IMG/VR virus record: IMGVR_UViG_3300042520_001817
Span: 1 to 64,000 of that record
Strand: one strand, 5' to 3'
From: a virus
Length of the DNA stretch: 64,000 nt
The notes beneath the pieces are model-generated. The model was not told where the DNA came from, did not search any database, and was given only the letters and a program-made list of their open reading frames with translations. A program made the translations under genes and the position numbers. How positions within the stretch are numbered: the stretch's first letter is position 1; every line of letters starts with the position of its first letter. This document shows positions 46,425-55,375 of this stretch, in pieces.

Positions 46425-47161
46425 TGATCCCACGCTCCTGTCATGTTTGAAAAATAATTGTTTCCTAAATAATAATGTCTATCAAATTCAGCGGATTGTA
46501 AAAATGGATTCAGCGTTGATCCAATATCTAGGTATGTATTGTCTTCACAGTGTTTAGTTAGTTCATAACACAATATATTACCAAATGGCCCGCAACAGAA
46601 TAAGAATATCATATCTTTTAAGTTTCTATCGGTAATCATAGACTTACTTTTTTCAATTAGATCCCAATTGCTTTGCCAAGCATTGTTCTCTACCGGAAAA
46701 ACTATTTTAGGTCTAAATGGTAGACGTTCTATTTTAGCGTTCTTATTACAAAATAAAACAACGGGTCTTTCCTTGTAGTGGGGCAATATGTTATTGATAT
46801 AATATTTATAATTGCTATTTACCCATATGTCTGCCCATGTCAAATGACTTTCTTCTTGACCGGACAACTCTTTCATTTGCTGGTGAGTTTCTAAGCCAAA
46901 AACGTTAACGCACGTAACTCCTACAAAATATCTAGAATTTTTATATTGAAAAGCATTTATTAGTTCTTGTCTCTTCAATTGATCTTGCTCATTATTAGGA
47001 TCAAACCAAAACTCTTTATTGTTTATTGGTTGATTGCACATGACAGACCATTCTCCATCACAAAACTTCGAAAAGCTTATATTATCCTTAGACTTTAGTG
47101 CAGACTCTAAAACCTTGATATCTTCTCTATAATCTTTATTCGGTGGCGTTGTGAATTTCAT
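46421..47161 (-). CDS. GT-D-type glycosyltransferase-like protein (DUF1792-like)
   Basis: 246 residues. The FSKFCDGEWSVM motif (about 30-41) contains the Asp35-Gly-Glu37 signature of GT-D fold glycosyltransferases. Further on, IFLFCCGPFGNILCYELTKH and DNTYLDIGSTLNPFL match the later GT-D motifs, a glycine loop and a D-I-G strand. Members of this family extend glycans on Ser/Thr-rich bacterial adhesins, transferring sugar from an NDP-sugar. The gene overlaps its neighbours by 4 and 26 bases. The acceptor in this phage is unknown. Confidence 0.65.
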   Translation of the reverse strand: MKFTTPPNKDYREDIKVLESALKSKDNISFSKFCDGEWSVMCNQPINNKEFWFDPNNEQDQLKRQELINAFQYKNSRYFVGVTCVNVFGLETHQQMKELSGQEESHLTWADIWVNSNYKYYINNILPHYKERPVVLFCNKNAKIERLPFRPKIVFPVENNAWQSNWDLIEKSKSMITDRNLKDMIFLFCCGPFGNILCYELTKHCEDNTYLDIGSTLNPFLQSAEFDRHYYLGNNYFSNMTGAWDQ

Positions 47162-47927
47162 TTTGTTCCTTTTCTGATTCTTCTTCAGCTATTGTATATC
47201 CCATTTGTCTCACAAAGTTCCAATATCTATTCATACCAATATTTGCGTGATAATCCATAGATATTGCTACTGGCTCTTCACCGTATTTTAATGCTGTCTC
47301 TGGCATAGATCCCCACATGTCCATATCACCTTTTGGGTGCGGTGGAACATATGTATTTAATCCAAAATGCCTTTTTACAGCGAATGATAGATGCGTATCC
47401 TCTCCGTATCTCATTGGATTTATATCCGGCATTTCTGCCCAGAAAGCTCTCAACCAATTTTTTTCAAAGAACCAAGAATGACAACCCATGTCTACTCTTA
47501 CGGTTTCTTCATTAGGATTACACCATCCAACGGCTGTATAGCTTTTTGGTGCTGGGTATGTCAGGTCATAACCTTTGTGTGCTATTACTCCCCTAGTACT
47601 CAATATACCATTATGAGTTTCCAATGTTTTTAAACAGTTTTCTAGCCACTTTTTACCCGGAATGGTATCATCATCAATTACACACACGTATTTAGTTCTT
47701 GCATTTAAAGCTACGGCAAATCTTCCCCAGCTACCATAATCAGTGTTTGATATTATTGTATTGCACTGGTTTAATATATCTCTGTCAAATTGTACATTAT
47801 CAACAACATTGACCCACATCATTATATCTATATCACTCACTGTTTGAGATTTGATGGCTTCAAACTGTTGCTTTAAAACGTGCGGCCTTTTGAATCCGCT
47901 AAGAACTATAGTAATTAGATTACTCAT
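47136..47927 (-). CDS. GT-A (family 2-like) glycosyltransferase
   Basis: 263 residues. The start LITIVLSGFKRPHVLKQQFE gives the first beta-alpha unit of a GT-A fold, and YVCVIDDDTIPGKKWLENCL carries the acidic metal-binding motif (Asp85-Asp87). MRYGEDTHLSFAVKRHFG resembles the catalytic ED segment of GT2 enzymes. The product would transfer a sugar from NDP-sugar with a divalent metal. It overlaps the next gene by 26 bases and the previous one by four. Confidence 0.75.
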   Translation of the reverse strand: MSNLITIVLSGFKRPHVLKQQFEAIKSQTVSDIDIMMWVNVVDNVQFDRDILNQCNTIISNTDYGSWGRFAVALNARTKYVCVIDDDTIPGKKWLENCLKTLETHNGILSTRGVIAHKGYDLTYPAPKSYTAVGWCNPNEETVRVDMGCHSWFFEKNWLRAFWAEMPDINPMRYGEDTHLSFAVKRHFGLNTYVPPHPKGDMDMWGSMPETALKYGEEPVAISMDYHANIGMNRYWNFVRQMGYTIAEEESEKEQNEIHNATE

Positions 47928-48733
47928 TTAATTTCTCCAATAATTTTAGTAAGTTCTGATGCTTTGTCATCAATATGTAAACTATTTAATAGTGTTTTTA
48001 GTCTGTGTAAACAAGTGTGCTTGTTTTTTACTGATGATAATAATTTTTGCCCCTTGAATATATCGTCTATTTTATCTAGATCCTTGGTGTCTTTTGTGTC
48101 AAATGTGACCTTAGTTCCACTATATATAGAATTAAAAGCTAATTGTGAACCTATATATGATCTACCCTTAAACACAATCTCTTTGTAGTTACGGAATAAA
48201 GTGTTCAAAACATGAACAGGCAAAATAAAATCTACTTTATCAGCTAACTTATGATTCCATGAAGAGTAATGATAAGTTCCATCTAATTCCACTATATCCT
48301 CTTCTTTTTCTACAAAAATCAATTTTTCTATAGAATATTCAGCATTTCCAGAATTCAAAAATATATCTGCTGATTCTAGTATTTTAATATATGAGCCATT
48401 CTTTAGCTCAAGATTGCTATTTCCAAAAAATTTAGCATTTATTTTTTTGTCACTTAATGAGGCGGCAAAATCTTCTAATGATGTAGTATCTATATTATTG
48501 ATATTTATTAATAGTGATATATTTTTATTGGATAACATATAGTGTATCATATCTTTTGAAACACCGCTTATGTGAGTTATTAAAATATCCGGCTTGAAAA
48601 GATCAAATTCGTCATATATGCTGCTTCTACTATCGAAAATCTTAGACTCGATATTTATCTTAGAGAGGGCAGCATTGATATAAAACGGCTCAGTATTCCA
48701 AGGTGTGCTGTAATCAGATATTAAAAATTTCAT
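47924..48733 (-). CDS. Possible GT-B-like protein of the glycan cluster
   Basis: 269 residues. The N-terminal half (MKFLISDYSTPWNTEPFYIN, then FDLFKPDILITHISGVSKDM) has the beta-alpha order of the acceptor-side domain of GT-B glycosyltransferases, and FVEKEEDIVEL with later strands could be the donor-side domain. The usual EAMACG donor loop is not seen, so it may be divergent or inactive. It overlaps the upstream gene by 20 bases and the downstream one by four, within the same operon. Confidence 0.42.
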   Translation of the reverse strand: MKFLISDYSTPWNTEPFYINAALSKINIESKIFDSRSSIYDEFDLFKPDILITHISGVSKDMIHYMLSNKNISLLININNIDTTSLEDFAASLSDKKINAKFFGNSNLELKNGSYIKILESADIFLNSGNAEYSIEKLIFVEKEEDIVELDGTYHYSSWNHKLADKVDFILPVHVLNTLFRNYKEIVFKGRSYIGSQLAFNSIYSGTKVTFDTKDTKDLDKIDDIFKGQKLLSSVKNKHTCLHRLKTLLNSLHIDDKASELTKIIGEIK

Positions 48734-49475
48734 GATTATCCTTTATAGTGTGATAAGTTTTGATGTTATTTATTTTATAGATCGGAAATTTGTTTTCGAT
48801 GCAAGAAATGGAGTAATCATTTTTGATAATGTCGTTTATAGCTTCAAAGATAAACTTTTTCTTACTATCTTGATGATTCAAAAATTTTCGTAATGTGTCT
48901 ATTACCTCTGCACCGTTTAAATATAATAGCTCTGACCAAGTTTTATATGCACCAAAAGAAAAATGCTCTGCTATATTTTGAGAGTTTACATTTATGCCAA
49001 TCTCTAGGTTTTCGCATGGGTTTCGTTCAACAACGGCACATATTTTATTAGTATCTATTAGCGATAAAGCTTTTTTGTTTATTAATAGACTCCCATCCAC
49101 GACAAGAATTTTCTCATTAAAAGTATTATTAATTGCTATTCTGAAGCCCTCACATGAATTGCAAGATCCAAATACTTGATTTTCAACTATTCTTATATTA
49201 AGATTTTTATACTTTGAGCGTATATACTTTGATATCTTTTCACCATCAAACCCAATGCAAACTATTATTTCGCTATTTGGGAAACATTTTTTAATGCATT
49301 CTATTTGTATATCTATTAACACTTTCTTATTTATTTGAATCAATGATACTGGACCATAAGATTTCATTCTATATCCCGGCAGATCACATAGCATTATTAT
49401 TGTAACAAAATCATGTATTTTTTCTTCGGCCTGTTTTTTGATTATTGTTCGTTTTTTCTTTATTATTCTTACCAT
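48714..49475 (-). CDS. Sugar-nucleotidyltransferase-like protein
   Basis: 253 residues. After a basic N-terminus the sequence follows the NTP-transferase pattern: PGYRMKSYGPVSLIQINKKV for the signature loop, SEIIVCIGFDGEKISKYIRS for the second unit, and NEKILVVDGSLLINKKALSL for the metal-binding strand. The closest type I know is the LicC-like cytidylyl- or sugar-1-phosphate transferases. The canonical GxGxR loop is degenerate (PGYRMKSYG), so activity is uncertain. If active, it would charge a donor for the glycosyltransferases beside it. Confidence 0.6.
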   Translation of the reverse strand: MVRIIKKKRTIIKKQAEEKIHDFVTIIMLCDLPGYRMKSYGPVSLIQINKKVLIDIQIECIKKCFPNSEIIVCIGFDGEKISKYIRSKYKNLNIRIVENQVFGSCNSCEGFRIAINNTFNEKILVVDGSLLINKKALSLIDTNKICAVVERNPCENLEIGINVNSQNIAEHFSFGAYKTWSELLYLNGAEVIDTLRKFLNHQDSKKKFIFEAINDIIKNDYSISCIENKFPIYKINNIKTYHTIKDNHEIFNI

Positions 49476-50201
49476 TTAGAACTCAATATATAAGTTGTTA
49501 TTTTTTATTTGTTGTTCTACTTCTGGGTATTTATTTTCGAAATCTAAATACAATTCTGGATATAGTATTTTAAAAGCTAATGTTGATATAGCTGTTTTCG
49601 ATCCACTCTTAAATATTAGACCTCTCCCAAGATCCTCATTTATAATAGTATCAATATCTAGTATAAATTTTTCTATTCCTATGTAATTAGTTTCATCTAC
49701 TATGGTATGAAATGCACTAGCAGACTTGAGTAATGTCAAGTATATGTATTCGGCCTTATTAATGTACATAGAGACAAATATGTTATGATCAGTATAAACT
49801 AGATTTTTGATTTTCTCTTTTTTGTCATCAGAAATTTGATATGAATGAAACAACTTTAGTATGTATTTTTTATTGATTGTTGATAAAAGTGATTGAATAT
49901 ATTCCATCATTTCATCATCTATATTATCGCAATTAATTAAAATATCACAGGTTATTGAAGATTCAAGCCTTGCTTTGCTTAAATCCTTTTGTCCATTATT
50001 CCAATCCTTAGTTTTGTATAGGTTACATATTCTATTTATTACAAAAAACTCTTTTTCGTTATCATAGGCTTCTATAATATCCTTTTTGAATTTTTCTATC
50101 CGATTAGCTTCACATGCAACCTGAGTGTTATCTTCGTATATGGCAAAGATACATTCTTTACAGCTAGTTTGGCTAATTGTGCCTGACGGCATGTAATTCA
50201 T
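49476..50201 (-). CDS. Four-cysteine protein of the glycan cluster, possibly GT-A-like
   Basis: 241 residues with an AAGGA ribosome-binding site. The N-terminus holds Cys14, Cys17, Cys30 and Cys59 in the pattern CKEC...C...NRICN, which could bind zinc or an iron-sulphur cluster. The rest (SITCDILINCDNIDDEMMEY, then NIFVSMYINKAEYIYLTLLK) has an alpha/beta look that resembles, without clear motifs, the acceptor part of GT-A enzymes. I recall the cysteine-plus-NEKEFFVINRICN start from other environmental phage glycan clusters, but no function is established. Confidence 0.42.
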   Translation of the reverse strand: MNYMPSGTISQTSCKECIFAIYEDNTQVACEANRIEKFKKDIIEAYDNEKEFFVINRICNLYKTKDWNNGQKDLSKARLESSITCDILINCDNIDDEMMEYIQSLLSTINKKYILKLFHSYQISDDKKEKIKNLVYTDHNIFVSMYINKAEYIYLTLLKSASAFHTIVDETNYIGIEKFILDIDTIINEDLGRGLIFKSGSKTAISTLAFKILYPELYLDFENKYPEVEQQIKNNNLYIEF

Positions 50202-50589
50202 ATGTCGATCCTTTCAAAAACATTTTTTCAGTTTTGATGCCTAATGCATCTAATCTATCAGATAGATTTTTGCAGTCATAAATAGCTTTTCTGTTATATA
50301 CGACCTCATTGAATACATCGCAGTCAAGAACCTTATTTATCATATCCATGCATAGACAATTTGCATCAACCCCAGTAATTAAGAGATTACCATTCATTCT
50401 AAGTAATTGTCTTATCTTTCCAAGAAAATTATTGATGTTATTGTGTGGTACTTGCTCTATGGTATTTATCATCACGATAGAACTGATAGAATTATCTGGT
50501 ACATCTAAATTGATCATACCATTTTCTATCATAACTGGATTATAACCATCTACGCAGTCAGATATATCGTTTAATATCTGTATCTTCAT
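50173..50589 (-). CDS. Truncated SAM-methyltransferase-like protein
   Basis: 138 residues. IVMINTIEQVPHNNINNFLG followed by KIRQLLRMNGNLLITGVDAN matches the second half of a class I SAM-dependent methyltransferase (the post-motif IV helix and the GGxLLI strand). The first half, with the glycine-rich SAM-binding loop (motif I), is missing, so it is probably a remnant, or a subunit of a split enzyme. It overlaps both neighbours (four and 29 bases), so it is translated with the operon. Confidence 0.55.
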   Translation of the reverse strand: MKIQILNDISDCVDGYNPVMIENGMINLDVPDNSISSIVMINTIEQVPHNNINNFLGKIRQLLRMNGNLLITGVDANCLCMDMINKVLDCDVFNEVVYNRKAIYDCKNLSDRLDALGIKTEKMFLKGSTYELHAVRHN

Positions 50590-51578
50590 TTTGTTGATTC
50601 CTCATAGGCTTCATCGAACAACTTATTCCAATTATTTACAAACTGTGTTTCTGAAAAATTATCTTCTATAGTTTTTCTAGCATTAGCACCGATTTTTTCT
50701 CTTAGGCTTTTATCATTTAATAGTAATTCTAGATATGACCTTAACTCACCCTCGTTATTTGAGATAAAGCCATTTTCTCCATTCTTGATTATCTTTGGTA
50801 TCATGCACGTTGCCGTGGAAACAACAGCACACCCACAGGACATAGCCTCTAGCAAAGACATGGGTATTGGACTAAGAGTTGAACTATTAAAATATACAGC
50901 GCACTGATTATATGAATCGACCAAATCATTTATACTTTTAGCAGCTTCTGAAAGCCCTTCTGTATCTCCTATTAGTTTTGTATTTAGTCCACTTGTTATT
51001 CTTTTCCACCCGGAGAAATTCAAACAATAATCTCTTTTAACAAAGTCATTAGCAACTGTTAAAATTGTATTATTTTTTTCAATGTCTTTGACACTAAAGG
51101 TGCTGGTATCTAATCCATGATGAATAACTTTTCCATCTAACTCCCAAGCAGATCTAGAAAAATCCGATATAAAAACATTTATGTCGCCATTCATACTCCG
51201 CATTTCTTCAATTTGCTTTTGTGCCATTGAATTAGGGGTTGGTAAGGTGTGTTCTAAACATATGATTGGCAATCCAAGCTGCCTATTTATATTTTGAGCC
51301 ATTTGAAACTGTCCAAATTTGCTCTGAACAAGAATCATATCAAAATTTAAATAATCACACAATTGATTTTCTGGTAGAATATGATAATTTGCTGGAATAT
51401 CTGTTTGATTTGAATTCCACTTTTTCATGTTTGAAATATTCAACGCATAAAACTCATGATTTGTTTTACATAGCCCTGTCTCATACCTTTCGTGAGTAGG
51501 AAAAGTAAGAATATTATACTTATCCTTTTTTGGACTATTTGCTAGACTAATAATTCTATTTGTTGTATTATTCAGCAT
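50586..51578 (-). CDS. GT-B (family 4) glycosyltransferase
   Basis: 330 residues. The C-terminal domain carries the family signature: VIHHGLDTSTF, then a TVAND strand, then SPIPMSLLEAMSCGCAVVST, in which the Glu of LLEAMSCG contacts the donor sugar, followed by NGENGFISN. The N-terminal acceptor domain (about 1-155) is shorter than usual. Family 4 enzymes transfer hexoses from GDP- or UDP-sugars with retention. The gene is ATGA-coupled to the methyltransferase remnant and overlaps the next upstream glycosyltransferase by 11 bases. Confidence 0.85.
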   Translation of the reverse strand: MLNNTTNRIISLANSPKKDKYNILTFPTHERYETGLCKTNHEFYALNISNMKKWNSNQTDIPANYHILPENQLCDYLNFDMILVQSKFGQFQMAQNINRQLGLPIICLEHTLPTPNSMAQKQIEEMRSMNGDINVFISDFSRSAWELDGKVIHHGLDTSTFSVKDIEKNNTILTVANDFVKRDYCLNFSGWKRITSGLNTKLIGDTEGLSEAAKSINDLVDSYNQCAVYFNSSTLSPIPMSLLEAMSCGCAVVSTATCMIPKIIKNGENGFISNNEGELRSYLELLLNDKSLREKIGANARKTIEDNFSETQFVNNWNKLFDEAYEESTK

Positions 51579-52683
51579 TTAGTATTTCCTTTATAATATT
51601 TCCCACATTTTCATAAGAAAACTTTTCTGCACACTCTAGCCCTTTTGTTTTATCTATATTACCCCTATTGTCATAATAGAATCTCATGGCAGATTTTATC
51701 TCTTGCTCATCTGGAGTAAACCACAATTCCCTACCGGTAAAAATATTGGGAAAAGCAGAATCAGAATGTTCACAAACAGACTGTACCCCATTTATTAGTG
51801 TTCCATGATTTCTATCTAAGATATATTCTTTTGGTCCACCCTCATTGCTACATATTGGAGTATTGCCAAAGCACATAGCATCAAATGAAGGAATAGACCA
51901 CCCTTCACCGTGAGTTGTGTTGACCATACAATCACAAGATTTATGTAATATATCTATCTCTTCTGAAGTCATTTCGTCTGATATTATGATTTCTTCATGA
52001 TAATCTTCAATCTTAGGATAGATTCTTAGAGTCTTTTTAATTGAATCACACATACTTTTTACATGATTTTTTAAATCTGTTGAATTTACTCCAAATTTCT
52101 TAATCTTAAGAACCAACGAAACCGGCTCATATGCATGAAATTCGCTATGAAAAGATTTGATAACTGATTCTATATTTTTTCTTTCATTTATATCTGCAAT
52201 ATAATAAAATTTGAAGCTGCTATTTTTAGCTCCAAAATTAACTCTCGTCTTTATGTCTTTTTTGTATCTACTAATATCAAATGCGTGTGGAACGTATTTT
52301 ACATTACTAAAGCCATCTTTTTTCATATTATGCAATTGAGTATTATTTGGAACCCATATTTCATCAACAAGACTCAGGCTTGTTTTCCAAGGATTGTATT
52401 TTAAAGTATTAGACTCACCAACATAGTAGGCAATATTCTTTTTGAACTTAGAAGTTCCAACTATATGGTGTGGTAATAGGTGCTGGATGCAAAAATCAAT
52501 ATTGTCTAAAGACTTTTTTTCTAGCTCTGTTATCTTATCTGGTATACTAAATGGTTTTGGTGTTAGTTTTACATTCCTACAAACTACATCTATACCAGCT
52601 GAATCTATAGCATGTATTAAATCTATAGCTGCTTTTGACCAGCCGCTACTTTCTTTATAATGTCCTATATATAATAATTTCAT
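51568..52683 (-). CDS. GT-B (family 4) glycosyltransferase
   Basis: 371 residues. MKLLYIGHYKESSGWSKAAI begins the acceptor domain with the Gly/Ser-Gly loop of this family. FKFYYIADINERKNIESVIK is the hinge and donor strand, and HGEGWSIPSFDAMCFGNTPI is the donor-binding loop with the conserved Glu two residues into the HGEG motif. This is a normal-length member. It overlaps the upstream gene by four bases and the downstream one by 11. It probably adds a different sugar from its neighbour. Confidence 0.85.
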   Translation of the reverse strand: MKLLYIGHYKESSGWSKAAIDLIHAIDSAGIDVVCRNVKLTPKPFSIPDKITELEKKSLDNIDFCIQHLLPHHIVGTSKFKKNIAYYVGESNTLKYNPWKTSLSLVDEIWVPNNTQLHNMKKDGFSNVKYVPHAFDISRYKKDIKTRVNFGAKNSSFKFYYIADINERKNIESVIKSFHSEFHAYEPVSLVLKIKKFGVNSTDLKNHVKSMCDSIKKTLRIYPKIEDYHEEIIISDEMTSEEIDILHKSCDCMVNTTHGEGWSIPSFDAMCFGNTPICSNEGGPKEYILDRNHGTLINGVQSVCEHSDSAFPNIFTGRELWFTPDEQEIKSAMRFYYDNRGNIDKTKGLECAEKFSYENVGNIIKEILNAE

Positions 52684-54350
52684 GTCATCCCTCTAGCTTT
52701 CAGCATTTCGATTCTTTTGTTTTCCCAAAAATTTCTTCTTTGGCATAAATAAGCCATTTGATCATAAGCGGTATTAAAATCAAATGCATTTCTGCTATTT
52801 TTTCCATCAAACATAGATGAATTTTCATTAAAATACATTCCACCAGTTGTGGATGTAGAACTTTGATATGTCAAATCTCTTATCATCCTTGATTCAAAGT
52901 ATGAATTTAATCTTTCTGGTTCTCCTAGCACTTCCGCAATGAGCCATCTAGCAATATCTTTATGCGGTATGTTATTAGGTAATTTTTCTGGCTTTGGTTT
53001 TGGGGTAGATATCCTTGGTTGATTTTTCCAATTATCAAAATCTTCTGATATTTCTATACTATCAAAGAAACTTTCCCAAGCACTTCCGCTCTTATCCCAC
53101 TGATAATGCTTTAGAAACGCTTGTCTGGTATCAAAACCTAGTCTTCTTCTTATACTGACAGGCTGTTCGAAAAACTCTTTAAACTTTTGAGCGGCTAATA
53201 TATTGTCTGGAACCGCTCTAAAACATCCAGTTTCAAGTTCTTTGTATAAAGCTTTTGGAGTAAGTGGAGTTCCACCAAGATTTCTGACTACACTTTCCAT
53301 AGCAGAATAATCTGTGGCCATTACTGGTACTCCACATGCGGCGGCTTCTACTTGTGGTAATCCAAAACCCTCACAATTAGCATACTGAACATATAGATCA
53401 AACAAGTTTATGATCTTAGAAAGTTCTTCATATTCTACGCCGTGCTTTACGTTAGACAAAGATGAACCAAATTGACCAGTATATGGAGATTGTGTAATAG
53501 CACCCTTAAATAAAGATGGGAAAGGTTTTCCAGTTTGTCCACATATATATGTAAAATATACTTTAGATGATAGCTGGTATTGCTGTAATAACTCTGGAAT
53601 GTCCCAACCTAAGTCGGGGTAACTTGTATGACAATATAAATAATAATTACTGCTATCTTCTACGCTGTCTAATAAAAGTCTAAATGCTTGAAATAAATCT
53701 GGATATAATTTTCTTCGCTGGTTTCTCATCACTGTTCCAATAATTTTAGCATCTGGATTAATTCCCATTGATGCTCTAAGTCCAGCCTTATCTTCTATTG
53801 GTTGATAAGCACTGTGTGCAGACGGAGGAGAAATGCCAATATAGTTTATCTTACCGCCAGACTGTTGTTTCAATACCTCGCCAGCCCACTCAGAATATGT
53901 TAAACAGGCATCAGCGGATTCATATGTTGATACCCACTGCCTAGCCTGCGGTCTAGCATCTACTGTGGGCATAATGCACCATTTAAAATTTCTTCTAAAG
54001 GGCGACCGTTCAGCAAAATCAAGCATCCAAAAATCTCGTATATCGCATACAACGTCTGGTAAAAAGTCTAAACATACATGCTCAAACATTGTTTCTCCAA
54101 ACTGAGCCATTGGATTTTGTGCGTATTGATCTTTTTCTTCTTGTGAGCAGGAATTGTCTGGAACAACTCCATAAAATTTCCAAGGTATATTTGATGCTCT
54201 TGGGTCGCTTCTTTCGCCATATGAAGCCATTTCCGCAATATCATACTTGCCAGTGCTGTATAAATAATTGAGTATTTCTCTTGTGTAAGTAGCATAACCA
54301 GTATTTAAAAATGTTGCTTCACTGCAAAATAATATTCTGGGTTTTCTCAT
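52680..54350 (-). CDS. GT-B (family 4) glycosyltransferase with C-terminal extension
   Basis: 556 residues. MRKPRILFCSEATFLNTGYA starts the acceptor domain, IGTVMRNQRRKLYPDLFQAF is the donor-domain hinge, and ANCEGFGLPQVEAAACGVPV carries the family E-x7-E-type donor loop. About 120 residues after the catalytic part (PKPKPEKLPNNIPH onward) form an extra helical domain not usual in family 4 enzymes. Such tails in phage glycosyltransferases may bind the acceptor or a partner. It is ATGA-coupled to both neighbours. Confidence 0.85.
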   Translation of the reverse strand: MRKPRILFCSEATFLNTGYATYTREILNYLYSTGKYDIAEMASYGERSDPRASNIPWKFYGVVPDNSCSQEEKDQYAQNPMAQFGETMFEHVCLDFLPDVVCDIRDFWMLDFAERSPFRRNFKWCIMPTVDARPQARQWVSTYESADACLTYSEWAGEVLKQQSGGKINYIGISPPSAHSAYQPIEDKAGLRASMGINPDAKIIGTVMRNQRRKLYPDLFQAFRLLLDSVEDSSNYYLYCHTSYPDLGWDIPELLQQYQLSSKVYFTYICGQTGKPFPSLFKGAITQSPYTGQFGSSLSNVKHGVEYEELSKIINLFDLYVQYANCEGFGLPQVEAAACGVPVMATDYSAMESVVRNLGGTPLTPKALYKELETGCFRAVPDNILAAQKFKEFFEQPVSIRRRLGFDTRQAFLKHYQWDKSGSAWESFFDSIEISEDFDNWKNQPRISTPKPKPEKLPNNIPHKDIARWLIAEVLGEPERLNSYFESRMIRDLTYQSSTSTTGGMYFNENSSMFDGKNSRNAFDFNTAYDQMAYLCQRRNFWENKRIEMLKARGMT

Positions 54351-55012
54351 ATAAAAAATCCTATTTCTTTATCTGTTCCGGGTGAATTTTTTCTGTAAGT
54401 TTCATATCTTGAGAAGGCTATGAGCCGGTTTTTATATACGCAGCACCACCTATTATTCATTGGAGTTTCTTGTCCTATACCTATAATTTTATCATTATCA
54501 ATATAGTCATTTGATATAACCTCATCTACTGAAAGGAAGTTTTTAATATTTTTATACATATCTCTAGTAGTAAAATAGAAGGCGTCATTTGATGAGGTCG
54601 GATTCATTATGTCTAATATGCAATTTTTAATGATTGGGTGATCTGATTCACAATATAAAAGAGCTTGAAATGTAGTATTCTGGCAAGCACCAGAATTAAT
54701 GCTGAAAAATTCTATGTTATCAGAAATATAACTTGATATTGGGGCAATATGTTCAATGTCTATATCGCAATAATAACCACCATACTTTAGTAGATAACAA
54801 TATCTAAAAAAATCACCTCTTGTGCATCCAAGATTTAGGCTATTAAAAAAGTCTACATACGATGAATCGTATTCTTTTGATAAGAATGAAACAATATCAT
54901 TATCTGTAAAAAAGAGTAAATTTTTATCTGAATTCAATCTTTTGATGTTATTGAATACATAGTTAGGAATATTATCATTTCTATATGTTAGTATGATATT
55001 ATTTGGTATCAT
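54347..55012 (-). CDS. Family 32 (OCH1-like) glycosyltransferase
   Basis: 221 residues. GCTRGDFFRYCYLLKYGGYY followed by CDIDIEHIAPI is the family 32 signature: a conserved arginine and aspartate pair, the Tyr-Gly-Gly turn and the DxD metal-binding motif (Asp83, Asp85). FFTDNDIVSFL is the usual strand before it. These enzymes transfer hexoses, in many cases mannose or galactose, from nucleotide sugars. It abuts the SSB gene and is ATGA-coupled to the next glycosyltransferase. Confidence 0.82.
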   Translation of the reverse strand: MIPNNIILTYRNDNIPNYVFNNIKRLNSDKNLLFFTDNDIVSFLSKEYDSSYVDFFNSLNLGCTRGDFFRYCYLLKYGGYYCDIDIEHIAPISSYISDNIEFFSINSGACQNTTFQALLYCESDHPIIKNCILDIMNPTSSNDAFYFTTRDMYKNIKNFLSVDEVISNDYIDNDKIIGIGQETPMNNRWCCVYKNRLIAFSRYETYRKNSPGTDKEIGFFI

Positions 55013-55324
55013 TCAGTCCTCAATGTCGCCATGGCAAAAATCAAATTCATTTACCCTAAATATTATTTCAGAACTATCCTTATCTGGATGTTTGGCAGAA
55101 GCACTAACCACTAATTTGGTTCCTTTTGTTGCATATTTTTCTATGGTTTCTGCACCAGTATGCCAAGCTTCACAATTTATATAAGTTGGAATTCTATTTT
55201 TTTCCCCGCTTTTAGTTTTGCGGTAAGTATAGACTACCATAGTAAATTCTGCTAAAACTACATCATTCACAACAGAAACGTTGGGATTTTCTACTAAATA
55301 TCCCGTAAAAGAACATATATTCAT
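55013..55324 (-). CDS. ssb: Single-stranded DNA-binding protein
   Basis: 103 residues with an AGGAG ribosome-binding site nine bases before the start. It begins MNICSFTGYLVENPNVSVVN and continues ... VVLAEFTMVVYTYRK ... TYINCEAWHTGAETIEKYAT KGTKLVVSAS, the OB-fold order of bacterial SSB (strand 1, strand 2, the F/W-rich strand 3, helix, strand 4). It lacks the long acidic C-terminal tail of bacterial SSB, ending HGDIED, a short acidic tip. It lies between the polymerase genes and the glycan cluster. Confidence 0.8.
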   Translation of the reverse strand: MNICSFTGYLVENPNVSVVNDVVLAEFTMVVYTYRKTKSGEKNRIPTYINCEAWHTGAETIEKYATKGTKLVVSASAKHPDKDSSEIIFRVNEFDFCHGDIED

Positions 55325-55375
55325 TCAAATCTCCTATCTTAATATATTAGCAACGACTGATCAAAAAAACAACCG

